In this document: positions 10,223 to 21,325 of the stretch, in pieces
Position numbering within the stretch: position 1 is the first letter of the stretch
How the letters are laid out: the number at the start of each line of letters is the position of its first letter
Origin: Paralithodes platypus
Taxonomy: Eukaryota; Arthropoda; Malacostraca; Decapoda; Lithodidae
NCBI GenBank assembly: GCA_032716605.1
Contig: CM064505.1
Coordinates: forward strand, 45,760,097-45,824,096
Reading direction: 5' to 3'
Length of the DNA: 64,000 nt
The notes under the pieces: generated by a model
Database searches by the model: none
Seen by the model: the letters and a program-made list of their open reading frames with translations, nothing else
Told to the model about the DNA's origin: nothing
Position numbers and translations under genes: made by a program

Positions 10223-10344
10223 CTTCAATCTTGGTGTACGGATGGTTCCTGGTGAAGCCTCCGTCATTGTTCATGTAGATATAGATGGCACCACTGGCGG
10301 TCCCGGTGAAGTAGAAGGGAGCACCAACAACCAGGTCGTCTTTC
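10223..10344 (-). CDS. Integrin alpha subunit, exon for propeller blade 4 (second half)
   Basis: A 122-bp exon reading KDDLVVGAPFYFTG, then TASGAIYIYMNNDGG, ending HPYTKIEG. With the end of the preceding exon it completes the calcium loop DINGDQKDD, one of the propeller cation sites that support ligand-binding alpha subunits. The acceptor is GTACAG before GAAAGACGACC and the donor is GTTGGT. It begins by finishing a split Gln codon (CA|G) and ends with one base of the next codon, matching both neighbours. PFYF and AIYIYMNN are typical of blade 4 in the alpha3/alpha6/PS1 group. No frameshift or stop is seen. Confidence 0.95.
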
Positions 10345-10462
10345 CTGTACACAACACATTATTTAAATACAGTACAAAATTAAATATTACAAAATTCACA
10401 CTCATCTAGAGTCCTTCATTAATTTTATTTGGGGTGTTATTGATGTTAAGAACGATGATAAA

Positions 10463-10640
10463 AATAAAATTGTATGTATGTATCTATATACTCCGGCACT
10501 TACTAATTTTTTTGGGGGGAGGGGGAGGGTCGATTCGAGACAGAGCCCGAATATGGAGATCACAACACAGCAGAAAAACAAAACAAAACACATAAAACAC
10601 ACACATCTAGGTCGTCCAGGCGAAATACCCAGAGACTTAG
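10463..10640 (-). repeat. Interspersed repeat with GGGCTCTGTCTCGAATC core
   Basis: Minus-strand copy of the family at 2867-3030 and 62935-63075. Minus-strand order: ACCTAGATGTG, T-rich body, GGGCTCTGTCTCGAATCG, a CCCCCC/AAAA run, then GTGCCGGAGTATAT. Confidence 0.65.
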
Positions 10641-10859
10641 GCCTGTTTGGGGTCCCCAGCTAGATTCCCAGGTCCAAGGTGTCCTGGAGAGGCTCCGATT
10701 TCCGCAGGCAGACATGCAGCGAAGCTGTACCACCACAAGCCCGCCCACCATGATTCCAGGCATATCCTTCCTTACTACCGGCTCCCCGTGCCAGGCGCCT
10801 GACAGATTATTATCTAGTCTAACTGGCGCATTATCCTCTCCCAAACGACCGTGTTTACA

Positions 10860-11230
10860 TTTATCTATTCACAAGCATTCTCCATTCATTCCTGTTTATT
10901 ACCACTTCTCTTGCTTGATCTAGTCATTCTCTCCATCTCAATGGAGGACTTCCTACCCCTCTACCTCCTCTTGTATCTGACTCACATATTCTCTTTGTAA
11001 GCCTTTCATCTTCCATTCATTCAACATGACCATACCAGCTCAGCACCCTTCTGTCCACTCTGGCCGACAAATGTTCCTGCTGCCCCACTCTCCTACGTAT
11101 CTCTTCATTCCTCTATCTGTCTCTACCAGTCACTCCACACATACTCCTCAAGCAGCTCATCTCCATCATATCAAGCTTTCTTCTCTCCTTTGTCTTCAGA
11201 GCCCATGTCTCAGCCCCATATAAAATTAAT
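10860..11230. other. Pyrimidine-rich unclassified sequence
   Basis: C/T-rich on the plus strand with TCTTCAGAGCCCATGTCTCA near the end. It resembles a decayed RTE-type retroelement in style, as does 5830-6110, but I cannot identify it. Confidence 0.3.
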
Positions 11231-11524
11231 GTGCTTTTTTATTTCATAATATTGTTTTGCAAATTCTTCAATAAGTTATATAATTCCAGTGATTTTGATA
11301 ACAATGTTGTGTTTTATTATTTCATTATAATGTTTTACTTTAACAAAGTTATTTTGATAAGTTTGTTTGGCTTAATAATGCACAAGTTCTGATTTTAATT
11401 GGTTTGTTTTGCAAGTTTTATACTTTAATTAATGGTACTCATCATACATCATATAGCTAGTTCTTAATGTAGCTGAATTGATGCTGCACAAAGCTGAATA
11501 AAACACTACAAATATACGTAAATT

Positions 11525-11672
11525 CAAATTATCACCAACCCTCCAATTAACTTACAAATAAACCAAATTAATTAAATCAATGATAGTAATGAATACATGT
11601 GGTACTCCAAGGATTCGAACCTAGGATACTCACACCGAAATTCCGCGCTCTAACCATTACGTTATCAAAACA
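11525..11672 (-). mobile_element. tRNA-derived SINE, minus-strand copy
   Basis: Reverse B box GGATTCGAACC, then CGCTCTAACCATTACGTTAT; body CCAATTAACTTACAAATAAA as in 4010-4142. Ends 20 bp from the donor of integrin exon 11692-11899. Confidence 0.75.
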
Positions 11673-11691
11673 TTAAAAAATCTAAACTTAC

Positions 11692-11899
11692 TGGTCTCCA
11701 TTGATGTCGACAGCCAAAATCTCGAACCCGTAGCTTGATGCAAACATTTCCCCGTTCAAAACGAGCTCAACATTCAACATACTAACGCCGATCTTCTCGC
11801 GGGAGAAGAATACAACCTGGCCTGTCCCGTTAGATCTGGGGGCTCCTCCAATGTACGACATGTGGCTGCCAAAGAAACGACCTGCTGCCACGGAGTACC
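11692..11899 (-). CDS. Integrin alpha subunit, exon for blades 3-4
   Basis: A 208-bp exon reading GYSVAAGRFFGSHMSYIGGA, continuing PRSNGTGQVVFFS, and ending SSYGFEILAVDINGDQ. It holds the end of blade 3 (GYSV, then GGAPRSNGTG; SNGT is a possible N-glycosylation site) and the start of blade 4 with the first half of its calcium loop. The acceptor is TTTTTTTCAG and the donor GTAAGT. Phases (1 in, 2 out) fit exons 12020-12228 and 10223-10344. It lies only 120 bp from the previous exon, the shortest intron of the gene here. Confidence 0.95.
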
Positions 11900-12019
11900 C
11901 TGAAAAAAATTACATACTGTAAATATAAAAACAAATATAAAAGTTTAGGGATGTACCGATACCAATATATACCATATATATTGTTAAGCCTACCATAAAA
12001 AACTCAAAAGCAAACATAC

Positions 12020-12228
12020 CTAAGTAACTGTACTTGTCTACTGGTGAATCATTCTCGGTGACGGGCCCAAAGTACTGAGTCTTGTCCTTAAAGAGGAAGT
12101 CGTCGGAGGTGTTGGCAGTGTGTACGGTGCCGCGCCACGTGTAGGGCCCCGGGACCCCTAGTACTGCCTCGTCTTCCAGTAGCAGCCCGCTCGTACCCGC
12201 CTGGCAGAACCCATACTGCTGGTGGCCC
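12020..12228 (-). CDS. Integrin alpha subunit, exon for blades 2-3
   Basis: A 209-bp exon reading GHQQYGFCQAGTSG, then VLGVPGPYTWRGT, and ending ENDSPVDKYSYLG. QYGFCQAGTSG and GVPGPYTWRG match the conserved blade 2-3 segment of integrin alpha chains (CQ.GTSG...GAPG.Y.W.G). NTSD is a possible N-glycosylation site. The acceptor ends CCCAG and the donor is GTATGT. The exon completes a Gln codon from exon 12843-12970 and leaves one base (G) for the Gly that opens the next exon. The laminin-binding alpha chains have their splice-variable X1/X2 region near here; no second copy of this exon is seen nearby. Confidence 0.95.
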
Positions 12229-12630
12229 CTGGGAAGAATATAGTGACATTATCATCTACATCACCAGTGTCAATAATTCCATCTGTTGATAGTTGAGCCA
12301 CATTTTATTTGTCTCTGCATTTCAATTGAAGACTTTGTTAAGAGGCTGAAACATTTAATAAAATAAATAAATAAATGCATTTAAGAGAATACTGTATTCT
12401 TAACATGATTATGGAAAAATACAGTACTACTGTACTGTATACAATAGGAAGAAAATTTGCAGTCCTGTGAATATTTCAACAGAGAAACTATGTGCACATG
12501 ATATAAATGAGTTTTATTGTAGAATGACAGTTTAACTCCCTGTGGAGTCCTCTTCAGGTAAGAGTCGAAACTGTTGTCTTTACAATACATTTATAACCTA
12601 TTTCTATCACACAGGTGTATACAGGACAGG

Positions 12631-12763
<133 letters not shown>

Positions 12764-12842
12764 AAAAGATTCCCCATTAGTTTAACCAGACCAATCATAT
12801 GAGTATAATTTGTCCACAACCACATACTGGTGGATAACTTAC

Positions 12843-12970
12843 TGGTTAACCGGCTTTCCTCTGCAGGGCTCCATGTAGTCGGCCACATCAAGGGACTGGG
12901 TGAGGATATAACACATACCAAAGCCCCACTGGAAGCCACTACCCTTGTGCATGTAGCGATGGGCACACAC
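12843..12970 (-). CDS. Integrin alpha subunit, exon for blade 2
   Basis: A 128-bp exon reading VCAHRYMHKGSGFQW, then GFGMCYILTQSLDVADYMEP, ending CRGKPVNQ. With the preceding exon it forms SQGPGGKVLVCAHRY, the signature that places the gene in the alpha3/alpha6/alpha7/PS1 (laminin-binding) group. GFGMCYILTQ corresponds to GRCYVLSQ in vertebrates; the cysteines form conserved propeller disulfides. The acceptor is TTGTTTCAG and the donor GTAAGT. The downstream intron contains a roughly 130-bp (TA)n tract only 80 bp from the donor. Confidence 0.95.
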
Positions 12971-12989
12971 CTGAAACAACACAAACATA

Positions 12990-13190
12990 ACTTACTTCTT
13001 GAGGATTATGCCGCATTATAACAGTTAATTCTGGATTTCATTAGACGATTTTATACAGTTTAGGATGGATCTGTATGTATTAAAAGGGTAAAGAGCATCT
13101 CAATTAACCCTCTGACTTCCATATACCCTTCCCAATCGCAATAAAATTGTATCTTAAGAGGTTTGATTCTAGCCCATCCGATGTTTGGGA
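12990..13190. mobile_element. TTAA-C MITE, degraded copy
   Basis: CTTGAGGATTATGCCGCATT, TTAGACGATTTTATACAG, then CTCAATTAACCCTCTGACTT; right terminus eroded. Begins 20 bp upstream of integrin exon 12843-12970. Confidence 0.6.
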
Positions 13191-13369
13191 GTTTATTATG
13201 GTGCTTGTTTTAAATTACCAGTGTAGATCTGGAATGTTTGTGTCATCTTTGAGCAATATGTAGTTAGTCGAAAAACAAAAAAAACAAAAAAAACATGCAG
13301 TACCGGTACCTCACTCAAGCTTTAAAAAAGCCCTTAAGATGTCGCACTAAGCAAAATTTGTACATTACT

Positions 13370-13530
13370 CAATAGGATTTTTTTTTAGGCAAGCTTCCAA
13401 ATTTGTAGGCTTGCTATTGCTCGCAAAGGAAAAATCAACACATGAGTGAGGCAAATACTGTAATCTTAATTATCTTATAGATGTCAAATTAATGGGGCTA
13501 AATAGGGGAGCTCCAAAAAGACCATCCCTA
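13370..13530 (+). mobile_element. TTAA-G element, highly degraded
   Basis: GTAGGCTTGCTATTGCTCGC and AATTAATGGGGCTAAATAGG recall the family core and 3' end. Confidence 0.45.
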
Positions 13531-13660
13531 GGTAATGGTTGGGGTGGCAGAAGTATGTATGTGATGACCCGGGTTCGAATCCCGGCGGATCATATATACT
13601 TTAATTAATTTCATTGGGGGTGTGGTGGTGAGATTAATAAAAATAATATTAGATAGGATA
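13526..13660 (+). mobile_element. tRNA-derived SINE (GTAATGGTT...GGTTCGAATCCCGG family)
   Basis: B box GGGTTCGAATCCCGGCGGAT followed by TTAATTAATTTCATTGGGGG and TGTGGTGGTGAG, as in copies at 38405, 44478, 54945 and 62411. Confidence 0.7.
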
Positions 13661-13734
13661 AATTTAGTAAGTTGTTTTCAGGGTAGGTACAGTCACACTC
13701 TAAAGTAGTTTTGCATCACACAGGTATTTGTGGC

Positions 13735-13918
13735 ATAGTCAGTAGAACTTCGGCTGCTGATCAAAGGGTCGGCGGATCGAGGCCGTACTGTCAAAATTTT
13801 ATTGGTAGATGTCAAGCCAGGGCAACTTGACCTAGCAATTCGTGACAAACGCCTAATGTTCACGGCCGGGGTGGCCGTAATTCACAGGAATTACGGCATC
13901 TGGGAAAAAAAAAAAAAA
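13735..13918 (+). mobile_element. tRNA-derived SINE with poly-A tail
   Basis: Head GGCATAGTCAGTAGAACTTC with B-box-like GGCGGATCGAGGCCG, body ending CGGCATCTGGG, then a 14-15 A run. Confidence 0.65.
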
Positions 13919-13979
13919 TCATCATAATGGTAAATAGTTAGGGTGATATTTTTTTTTTAAAGTTAAGTACATGTACAGA

Positions 13980-14318
13980 GTCAGCGTGGCTAAGCGGTAC
14001 CTCCCTCGATTCTTGTGTGAAGGGCCCCGGGATCGATCTCCGGCCAGAGCATCGTAGGTTAAACCTACTGGCATGGCTTTCCATACCCCTAGCTGCAATG
14101 GCAGACATTAGAGGTGTGGTAGACCAGTGTTGCATAAACACATGTACTGTATACGTTAGCCTCTGATTAGGCATAGACCTAAGCTCAGGCAAGTTAAGTT
14201 TACTCCAACTTTCCCGATCATATCCTAATTCTTCTCCCAATCCGGCAGCACATAATGCTGCCTGAGAAACAGCCCTCTACAGGATACTTGTTACAGGCAG
14301 CATGCGTTTTGTCTCCTT

Positions 14319-14359
<41 letters not shown>
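13980..14359 (+). mobile_element. tRNA-derived SINE with 38-bp poly-A tail
   Basis: Head GTCAGCGTGGCTAAGCGGTA and B-box-like GGGATCGATCTCCGG, body to GTTTTGTCTCCTTCAT, then A38 (14322-14359). The 3' body (GCTGCCTGAGAAACAGCCCT) resembles 22985-23035. Confidence 0.65.
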
Positions 14360-14363
<4 letters not shown>

Positions 14364-15014
14364 CCCTGGTCCTACTATCTTTTAGTTAAATTTGTTTTAG
14401 AACTAATTTCTTGCACTCGTTAAGAACTTTAAAATTAAGATGTGTCCTTAACACTCAACAAGCGCCTAGGTCGGTAACTTCTACTACAGTACCTGCCAAG
14501 CGGGTGGTTTTACCCTAAACGAGCTTATTTCCGTGCTCTTTTTCATGCATAAACAATAGCCAGAGCGTAATACAATTATGTATCCCTGAAAGGGCGATAA
14601 TTGAGCTTTCCAATGACACCTGAACCATCCTTCTACGACCACGGGTTCTCTTGCAACGATCGTGCAACATGAAGGAAATATCCCTAAAATGCAGCAATTT
14701 CTTCAGTTTTTACCCTGTATTGCGGGACCAGGGATGTGGTGGGATGTGAAGACAGTGACAGTGGCGGGACAACGTCCATGCCGAACGGTCAGAGCCTATC
14801 CGCGCTCCTCCCACTGGTCGGACTCTCTCTCAGAGCCGATTACGTGCTCAACATGGCATGCGACTATAGCCGGGCCCCGCCACTTAGTCCTTGGTTCTCT
14901 AGTCCGACTATAGCCGGGCGCCGCCAAAGAGGGGTTAATACTGATCTTCTATGAGCGCTATTGAAAGAAATGGGGCTTTTAACAATCTATTATTTATACT
15001 ATAATCATTATTAC
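14360..15014. other. Unclassified intron sequence, locally GC-rich
   Basis: 14730-14940 is GC-richer than its surroundings and repeats GACTATAGCCGGG twice (14869 and 14907). No exon or RNA gene could be supported. Confidence 0.4.
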
Positions 15015-15115
15015 CAGAACTTTCCCTCCGGGTCCCTGGCTTTTGAGAGTGACTCCGAGCCACTGGTCATCCTTGATCTCATCTTCCGATGGCTCTGACA
15101 GCGTTTCGTCGACAT
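15015..15115 (-). CDS. Integrin alpha subunit, exon entering blade 2
   Basis: A 101-bp exon reading VDETLSEPSEDEIKDD, then QWLGVTLKSQGPGGKVL. The acidic stretch followed by QWLGVT.KSQGPGGKV is the strongly conserved start of blade 2. The acceptor is AATTTTTTCAG. The donor is GTAATA directly after the CTG codon (phase 0), and the next exon opens with GTG TGT GCC. The first two bases (AT) complete a codon begun in the previous exon: Tyr if the 30-bp exon is included, Asn if exon 31229-31356 is joined directly. Either way the frame stays open. Confidence 0.95.
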
Positions 15116-15628
15116 CTGAAAAAATTGGCTCTATTAGTTGAGGTTGAGAGGAGAAAAGGTCCCTGACTATTTCGTTCTTCCATAAACCTACCAGGTGTGA
15201 ATCTCATATGATAAAAGGAAAAGACTCTACATTGTACTGATTATTCTAAAACATTTACTTATTTACAAAGCACAGTGAAAGCTACAGTGATGAAAGTTGT
15301 CTGTATCAATGAACTTATATACAATTAAATTATGTAACTTAAAAAATGTGCAAAAATTATAAATAAAAGTACAGGGAATGTTTTATTACACACTATCTTT
15401 GCAAAAGCTATGCCTTAAGCAAAAAGGTGTATTGAAAAGAAGGCAGTACAGTACAGTAAATAATAATAAAATGCAAGGTCAGGCAACTCCGTTTCACCGA
15501 GATCATAACAAAGCATCACATAAAACTATCAAAGGTGCACAAGCTCAGCAAAGATGTGTTCAGAAAAGTTCAAAATAGACCAGATGATATACCGTCTACT
15601 GGGAAGTTATATTGGGTATTGCTTTTAA

Positions 15629-15836
15629 CCCTTTCAAGACACGATTCGCATTTCTTTACCGTTTTCTGGCTATTATTGGACAATTTTATTCAGATTAGGA
15701 AGGGTCTATGGCAGTCGGAGGGTTGATTCAGACCGTCTTTACTCTTTCAACTACCAAAGATCCTTCCTAAGCTGTATTAAAATTGTCTAAAGATAGCCAG
15801 AATTAACTGTCAAGATGCGGCATAATCCTGAAGGGG
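15629..15836. mobile_element. TTAA-C MITE (piggyBac-like)
   Basis: 208 bp between TTAA at 15625-15628 and 15837-15840. Left CCCTTTCAAGACACGATTCG, right CGGCATAATCCTGAAGGGG. Confidence 0.85.
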
Positions 15837-15939
15837 TTAATCAATGACTAGCACACACCTATAACACAGTACCCAATATCATCTCCCAATCACTTGCTTG
15901 GTGCACATCTGACATCTGAGTACAGACATATTTACACTA

Positions 15940-16120
15940 TACCCCATTCCAAATAGGTAGGCCAGAGCTAGAAAAAACGGGCTGTATATTTCCACACCTA
16001 TTCCCTGGCTGACCCTTTCAAAATGGTAGATTTTTTTAGCTGGATTACTCTAATCATTTGTGAATTATAGAGGTTAATGTTAAGGAGTTTTGGCCTACTT
16101 ATTGGGAACAGGGTGTAATA
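15940..16120. mobile_element. PAL3 palindromic MITE, best-preserved copy
   Basis: Left end TATACCCCATTCCAAATAGG then TAGGCCAGA; the reverse complement of the right end reads TACACCCTGTTCCCAATAAG then TAGGCCA. Body AACGGGCTGTATATTTCCAC. Confidence 0.7.
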
Positions 16121-17782
16121 CTTTTACCAGCAACTTTTTGTTCTGCAACTCTAATCTGGCAGCTTCTGAGATGTAGCTTCATGAGAATTCTGTTACGGTT
16201 CTATTATAGTTTACCTTTAGTCTTGCTGCCAATAGCATTGCAAAATCACCTCAAGAGGATGCCAGAGTTAAGTTGGGAATTAAAATTTGAGGGAAAAAGT
16301 CTTGGTGCAAATCGGTCTTAACATTCTTATTCCCAAACACATCGTCATTCCATGCTTCACACTGACTAAACTGGAGCTCTTGCGATGCTTGAAGCTATAA
16401 TGTTCCAGCATAGCAACTCTAAAAACACTAAAGCATTCCAGTTGAGTCATTCAGAAATCTCAGCCTACAGCCATCGGTGTCACATATGATCCTGTGTTAT
16501 AATTAAGGAATTCAGTGAGATCATTTGTGTTATAGAATGGCCAGAGAGTTGTAAACTAATTTTATTCCTAGTACCGGTAACCATTTTTAAAACTATAATT
16601 TACAGGGCTCTCATTCTACTCTTGGTGTACCGATATGCAGTATACTCTTCTTATCTGCAGTTTATTGTACTCTTCTTCTAGGGATCAGACAAAATACATT
16701 CCACAAGGTGAACACTGAATAAGCTCATTAGCAAGGCTGCACCATCATCACTCTGGCACCAAATTCCTTAACTATGACGGTTGATCTGTGTCATAAGTGG
16801 AGTATAATGGAACCAATGGCTGTCACAGAAAATAATTAAACTGAACACATCCTAAGGACCAACATGAAAACAAATCTTCATATTCAAACCTTATGTGCAA
16901 TGTTTGCTGTACTGCAAACTGTGTGACAATGTACATTGGTATTTCTTCTAAAAAATCATACCGTACTCTATATTTACAATGCATACCATGCATACAACAC
17001 AGTCTATGAACTGTGCTGCATACAAAACAAAATATCACAAAGTTCCAGTACACAAACTTCACAAACAGTACACAATACATTGTGATGTACAGTATGCAAA
17101 CATTATCAATACTATAACCCATATATTATAATAGGCACCCAGTTAATGTATTATTAAAATTTCCCTGTAGGTTATATACCAAAACAATTTGGCTAGTATA
17201 TAATTTAGTCTCATGAACACACCCGGTTAATTGTTACCGTACCAAATGCAGACTATATTTTCCCAAACCTTAGTGAACTATTCTATAATTCAGAAAGAAG
17301 GATAACAATGATATACATTTAGTGCCATAACTGTACAATAAAAATAATATATTTCTTAATTATATTTTTTTTAAATAAATAAAACAATTATATAAAACGG
17401 TTTAATGCCAAGGGGTTCCAACATGCTGACAGGTTCATAAAATGCAACTGAAATAAAGAGAAAACCTTAACCTAGCATTGACAAAATGTAAAACAGATTA
17501 TAGCAAATGATTCCGGAGAAGGCGGTGCAACTGAAATAAAATAAACATAAGGGAAACAAAACCAAAGTCCTGTGATAAAGAGACAGTGCAAGAAGAAGAA
17601 ATACCAAACCAAATAATAAGGTGTGGTTCAGGAATATAAGAGAGAATGAGGAAGAAAGGAACGGTAGTACAGTAAAATTAATGTAGTAGGGTAGATTAGA
17701 GAGCCTGTAGTAAGAGAGAGTGTGGCCATCTTTTTTTCTTTGGGTGCCATTTTGGTACCTTAATTATCAAACGACAGGGTGA
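16121..17782. other. Unclassified AT-rich intron
   Basis: No domain-bearing frame, RNA gene or repeat family recognised. Confidence 0.5.
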
Positions 17783-18025
17783 TATTCCAATTGACCACTT
17801 GCGAGTTTTAGGCTATAAGGAAGTTGGAGCTGTAAACATTGATGCAAAACAGAAATGCAGTAATGATGTAAGTTTGTGATGGATAGAAAGTATGATTATT
17901 GAAATTTAATGGGTATATAAATGCACTAAAACAGAATTTTAGCTGGCAATTCTGCTAAATATCGATGGCTACGGCTCCAACTTCCTTAGGATATAGCCTG
18001 AAACTTGCAAGTGGTCAATTGTGAT
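17783..18025. mobile_element. 243-bp palindromic MITE (CAATTGACCACTTGC ends)
   Basis: Left CAATTGACCACTTGCGAGTT, continuing TTAGGCTATAAGGAAGTTGG; right end reverse complement CAATTGACCACTTGCAAGTT. Fragments at 3048-3095 and 3945-3996. Confidence 0.7.
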
Positions 18026-18906
18026 CATGTAAAATTTAGACCCCAAGACCGAACTATATATCCTGTACAGTACTAGTATCGTCAAATATTAATTATGGGT
18101 ACCGGTATGGTAAACTATAAGTATATTGACATGACACCAGTGATACCAATATATCAGAGGTTGGCTGATCTTTGTTACTATAGGGTCTCTAGGGTAGACT
18201 ACCCAGTTTGTATGCACTGGTTCAATTAGTATGTAAAATCAATAAAAATACTATCGACAATAATTAATAGTTACATTAATAAATACAGCATCAATATATA
18301 CGGTAATGTAGTTAAGGTACATTTTGACACTAAATTTATTAATAAAACTAACTTTTTATTGGTACCGGTGTTACTTTTATCGATATTGTGTATAAATTGG
18401 TTAGTCTACCATAAATGTGTAGTTCTAATTGTAAGCCAACACAGTAACATAAATATAATGGTGTAAAGGAATAGATATCAAGGAAGTAGGGTTGCATAAA
18501 TAAGTTAATACTGTTAACAAAATATATGCAAAGTATTGTGAAAATATGACTGAGGATGATCAGCATAAGCTAATGTAAAAAAAATAAAAAAATAAATGCC
18601 AACAAATAAAACAAATAAAAGTGAAACGACTAAACATAGTATGTGTGGTGTTGAATGAGTATGAGGTGGATAGATAGGCAATGAATTATGCAATGAATGA
18701 TCATAAATTACAATACAGTACAAGCAACATGCAATATCATGCACTTATCATGCAGAATGCAGGCAATCAAGCACATGCAATGCAAAAGCTTTATCAGTAT
18801 TAAACTAAAATCCTTTCCATGCAATGCAGACATTAAACACTCTTATGTACAGTTTTCCGCACATATTCTATTTCTCAACCATTCCAGCAAATCGTAACTT
18901 GGCAGA

Positions 18907-19010
18907 GCTGCATCCACTTCCCCAACCCCCCTCCCTTACTCCACCTCCTACCAATAGGTGGAAGGTAGAGGTTGAGTGAGGGAGAAGGGTTGGGGAAGGG
19001 GGTGCAGCGC
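18907..19010. repeat. GC-rich hairpin, about 50-bp arms
   Basis: Left GAGCTGCATCCACTTCCCCA, right TTGGGGAAGGGGGTGCAGCG; arms remain complementary to a small AATAG loop with a few mismatches. Confidence 0.8.
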
Positions 19011-19271
19011 TGCCTAATCACGACCCTAACGGAATAATATATGAGCGGCAAACTGTACGTTACTGTATCTATGATTTACATATCAGGGATTCAGTAGACA
19101 TAGTAGCTTATATCGGTACTCTTATACCTGTAATGGGGTTTTAGAACACGGAATAGGATTGCTGATCACTTGACATGGTTGGTGATCAGAGTGATGTTGA
19201 TTACCGTATCTTCAGAGTGAAGATCGTTGAACATTGGTATAAATTGAAGAGACCCCGGACAGCCTTTTTAC

Positions 19272-19374
19272 TAGTTAATTCTAGTTTTTTGTTTATTTTT
19301 CTTTGATATACAGTGTTGTTTAATACCGAGGACCGTCGCATTTTAGTATTTTCAACATTGGCCTAACCTAACCT
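19272..19374. repeat. Copy of the GTGTTGTTTAATAC...CCTAACC repeat
   Basis: CAGTGTTGTTTAATACCGAG, GACCGTCGCATTTTAGTATT, then CCTAACCTAACC. A second copy is at 20625-20735. Confidence 0.7.
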
Positions 19375-19447
19375 TCATAATCTCATAACCTCATAATTAT
19401 TTGTTTTTAAAATGAAATAAATATCCAGTATAGGCCTAGAAGTCATG

Positions 19448-19480
19448 GGTGTGGGAAGGGCAAAGCCCTTCCCACACCCT
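19448..19480. repeat. 33-bp perfect hairpin
   Basis: GGGTGTGGGAAGGGC on the left and GCCCTTCCCACACCC on the right with a 3-nt loop. Confidence 0.85.
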
Positions 19481-19816
19481 TTTTTCCCCCCGGGGATAAA
19501 AAGTATATAGAAATGAAGCATATATGATGATAGGAACCCAAAACTACCATTAGAAATGTGCTACCTATATTGTTGCGTCTCCTGTATATTAACCTTAATT
19601 TCTTACTGTTGTAGCCTAGTAGCCTACTATGCTTGCATTCCTCTTTCTACTTTCTAGGCTACACATCTCACAGGTTAGTCTAGGCCTAGCAAAAATAGTG
19701 AATAGCCTAGGCCTAGCCTTGGCCTTTTGCCACAAAACTAAAAAAGTAGGGGTTTAATGTTATTTTAATACCACAAATTTTGTTGATATATTTGAAGATA
19801 AATATTGAATCTATAT

Positions 19817-20040
19817 GCTCTAAAGATCATAAGAAAATTTGTTTTAACCCTCGGCAAAACCTAATAAAAAAGTATGGTACTAACATTTATTTTTCGTAAC
19901 AAGGTTGTCAATACGGTACTTCCAGTTATCGACAGCTCTAAAGATCATATGAAAATGTGTTAAACCCTCGGAAAAACCTAATATAAAAGTATGCTACTAA
20001 AATTTAATTTTCGTAACAAGGTTGTCAATACGGTACTTTC
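19817..20040. repeat. Tandem duplication, about 118-bp unit
   Basis: Units start GCTCTAAAGATCATA at 19817 and 19935 and both end AAGGTTGTCAATACGGTACT. About 90% identical by eye. Confidence 0.85.
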
Positions 20041-20944
20041 CCGTTATCACTTATCAATGTACAATCAAAGCTGAACATTGTAGAGTAAACACCGTAGACT
20101 TCATCGACTTTTCTTTCACCTTCGTATAATCGACAGCCAATTTTTGTTTTTTTTTATTTACTAAGGGATTAGTACTCAACCAGCGGGGGTGTGGGGGCGG
20201 CAGCCCCCACCCATAATACTAGGTTAGGTTAGGTAAGGTTGTTAGGTTAGGCTAATGTCTTCAAATCACTATCGGGGGGCGTGTCTCAACATCGATCGAT
20301 AGGCCTAATGGGGAAAATAGATTTTCCCGAGATTTCTAATTAATTACAAACACTAGGCCTATATATTGATGCAAATGAACAATTTTGTTTATAAAAAAAC
20401 ACTGAAAATTTGTGGTATTAAAATAAAAAAAATCCAAAGTAGGCCTAGGGCCTAACCTTGACTAGACCTAGGTTTATAGCCAATAGACGGTAAATCTAGT
20501 TATACTACCCCTCCCCTTCAAAACACGCCTTTTAGCGTGTTTTTGGATGGTTCAGCAGACGCGGAAACTGGAAAAAAACGTATTTTGATACAAAATTATC
20601 ACCAACCAGATCCGAGTTTTTCAGGTAATTTGTTGTTGTTTTTAATGTTTTCTTTGATAGGCTATACAGTGTTGTTTAATACGGTACCGAGGACCGTCGC
20701 ATTTTAGTATTTTTAACATTAGCCTAACCTAACCTAACTGTCCTAACCTAACCGAAAAGTAACCGGTCTCCGCGACGGTCTAAACTCCCCCTCACGTTCC
20801 CTGTTTATGGGTGCGCGACGGTCTAAAGTCTAAACCCTGCTCACGTTCCCTGTTTATGAGTTTGCAAAGGTTTGTAATACTTCAATGTATCTATTTCAAG
20901 TCAAATATACATTTCCGCGCATCATCAAACCATACTAAGTCTAC

Positions 20945-21325
20945 TACTAATAATATTGGTCAATATTTACGAGTCACACCACAGCTGGGATCTCATTTTT
21001 AACGGTAGTTTTGGGTTCCTATCATTCTATGCTTCATTGCTATATACTTTTTATCCACCGGAAATTTCATTTTTTTTTCTTTTTTTTAGCATTAACCTAA
21101 CCAAAAAACCTAACCTAACCTAATAGCCCCAAAATACATTTAGGTTAGGTTAGGTTAGGTTTTTAGGTTAGGTTAATGCTAAAAAAAAAAAAAAAATCCG
21201 ATGGATAAAACTTATAGCTTATAGCAATGAAGCATAGAATGATAGGAACCCAAAACTACCCTTAGAAATGAGATTCCAGCTGTGGTGTGACTCGTAAATA
21301 TTGACCATAGGCTAATATTAACCCA
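20945..21325. mobile_element. Large fold-back element with central CCTAA/TTAGG repeats
   Basis: Arms of about 185 bp. Left: CAATATTTACGAGTCACACC, CACAGCTGGGATCTCATTTT, GGTTCCTATCATTCTATGCT. Right, inverted: AGCATAGAATGATAGGAACC, GTGTGACTCGTAAATATTG. The centre is a run of CCTAA units followed by TTAGG units (21089-21180). A partial arm also occurs at 19497-19565. Confidence 0.8.

Noticed and set aside
21089..21180. Chromosome end or interstitial telomere
   Set aside because: Only a few units in opposed orientation inside a fold-back; far too short for a telomere.
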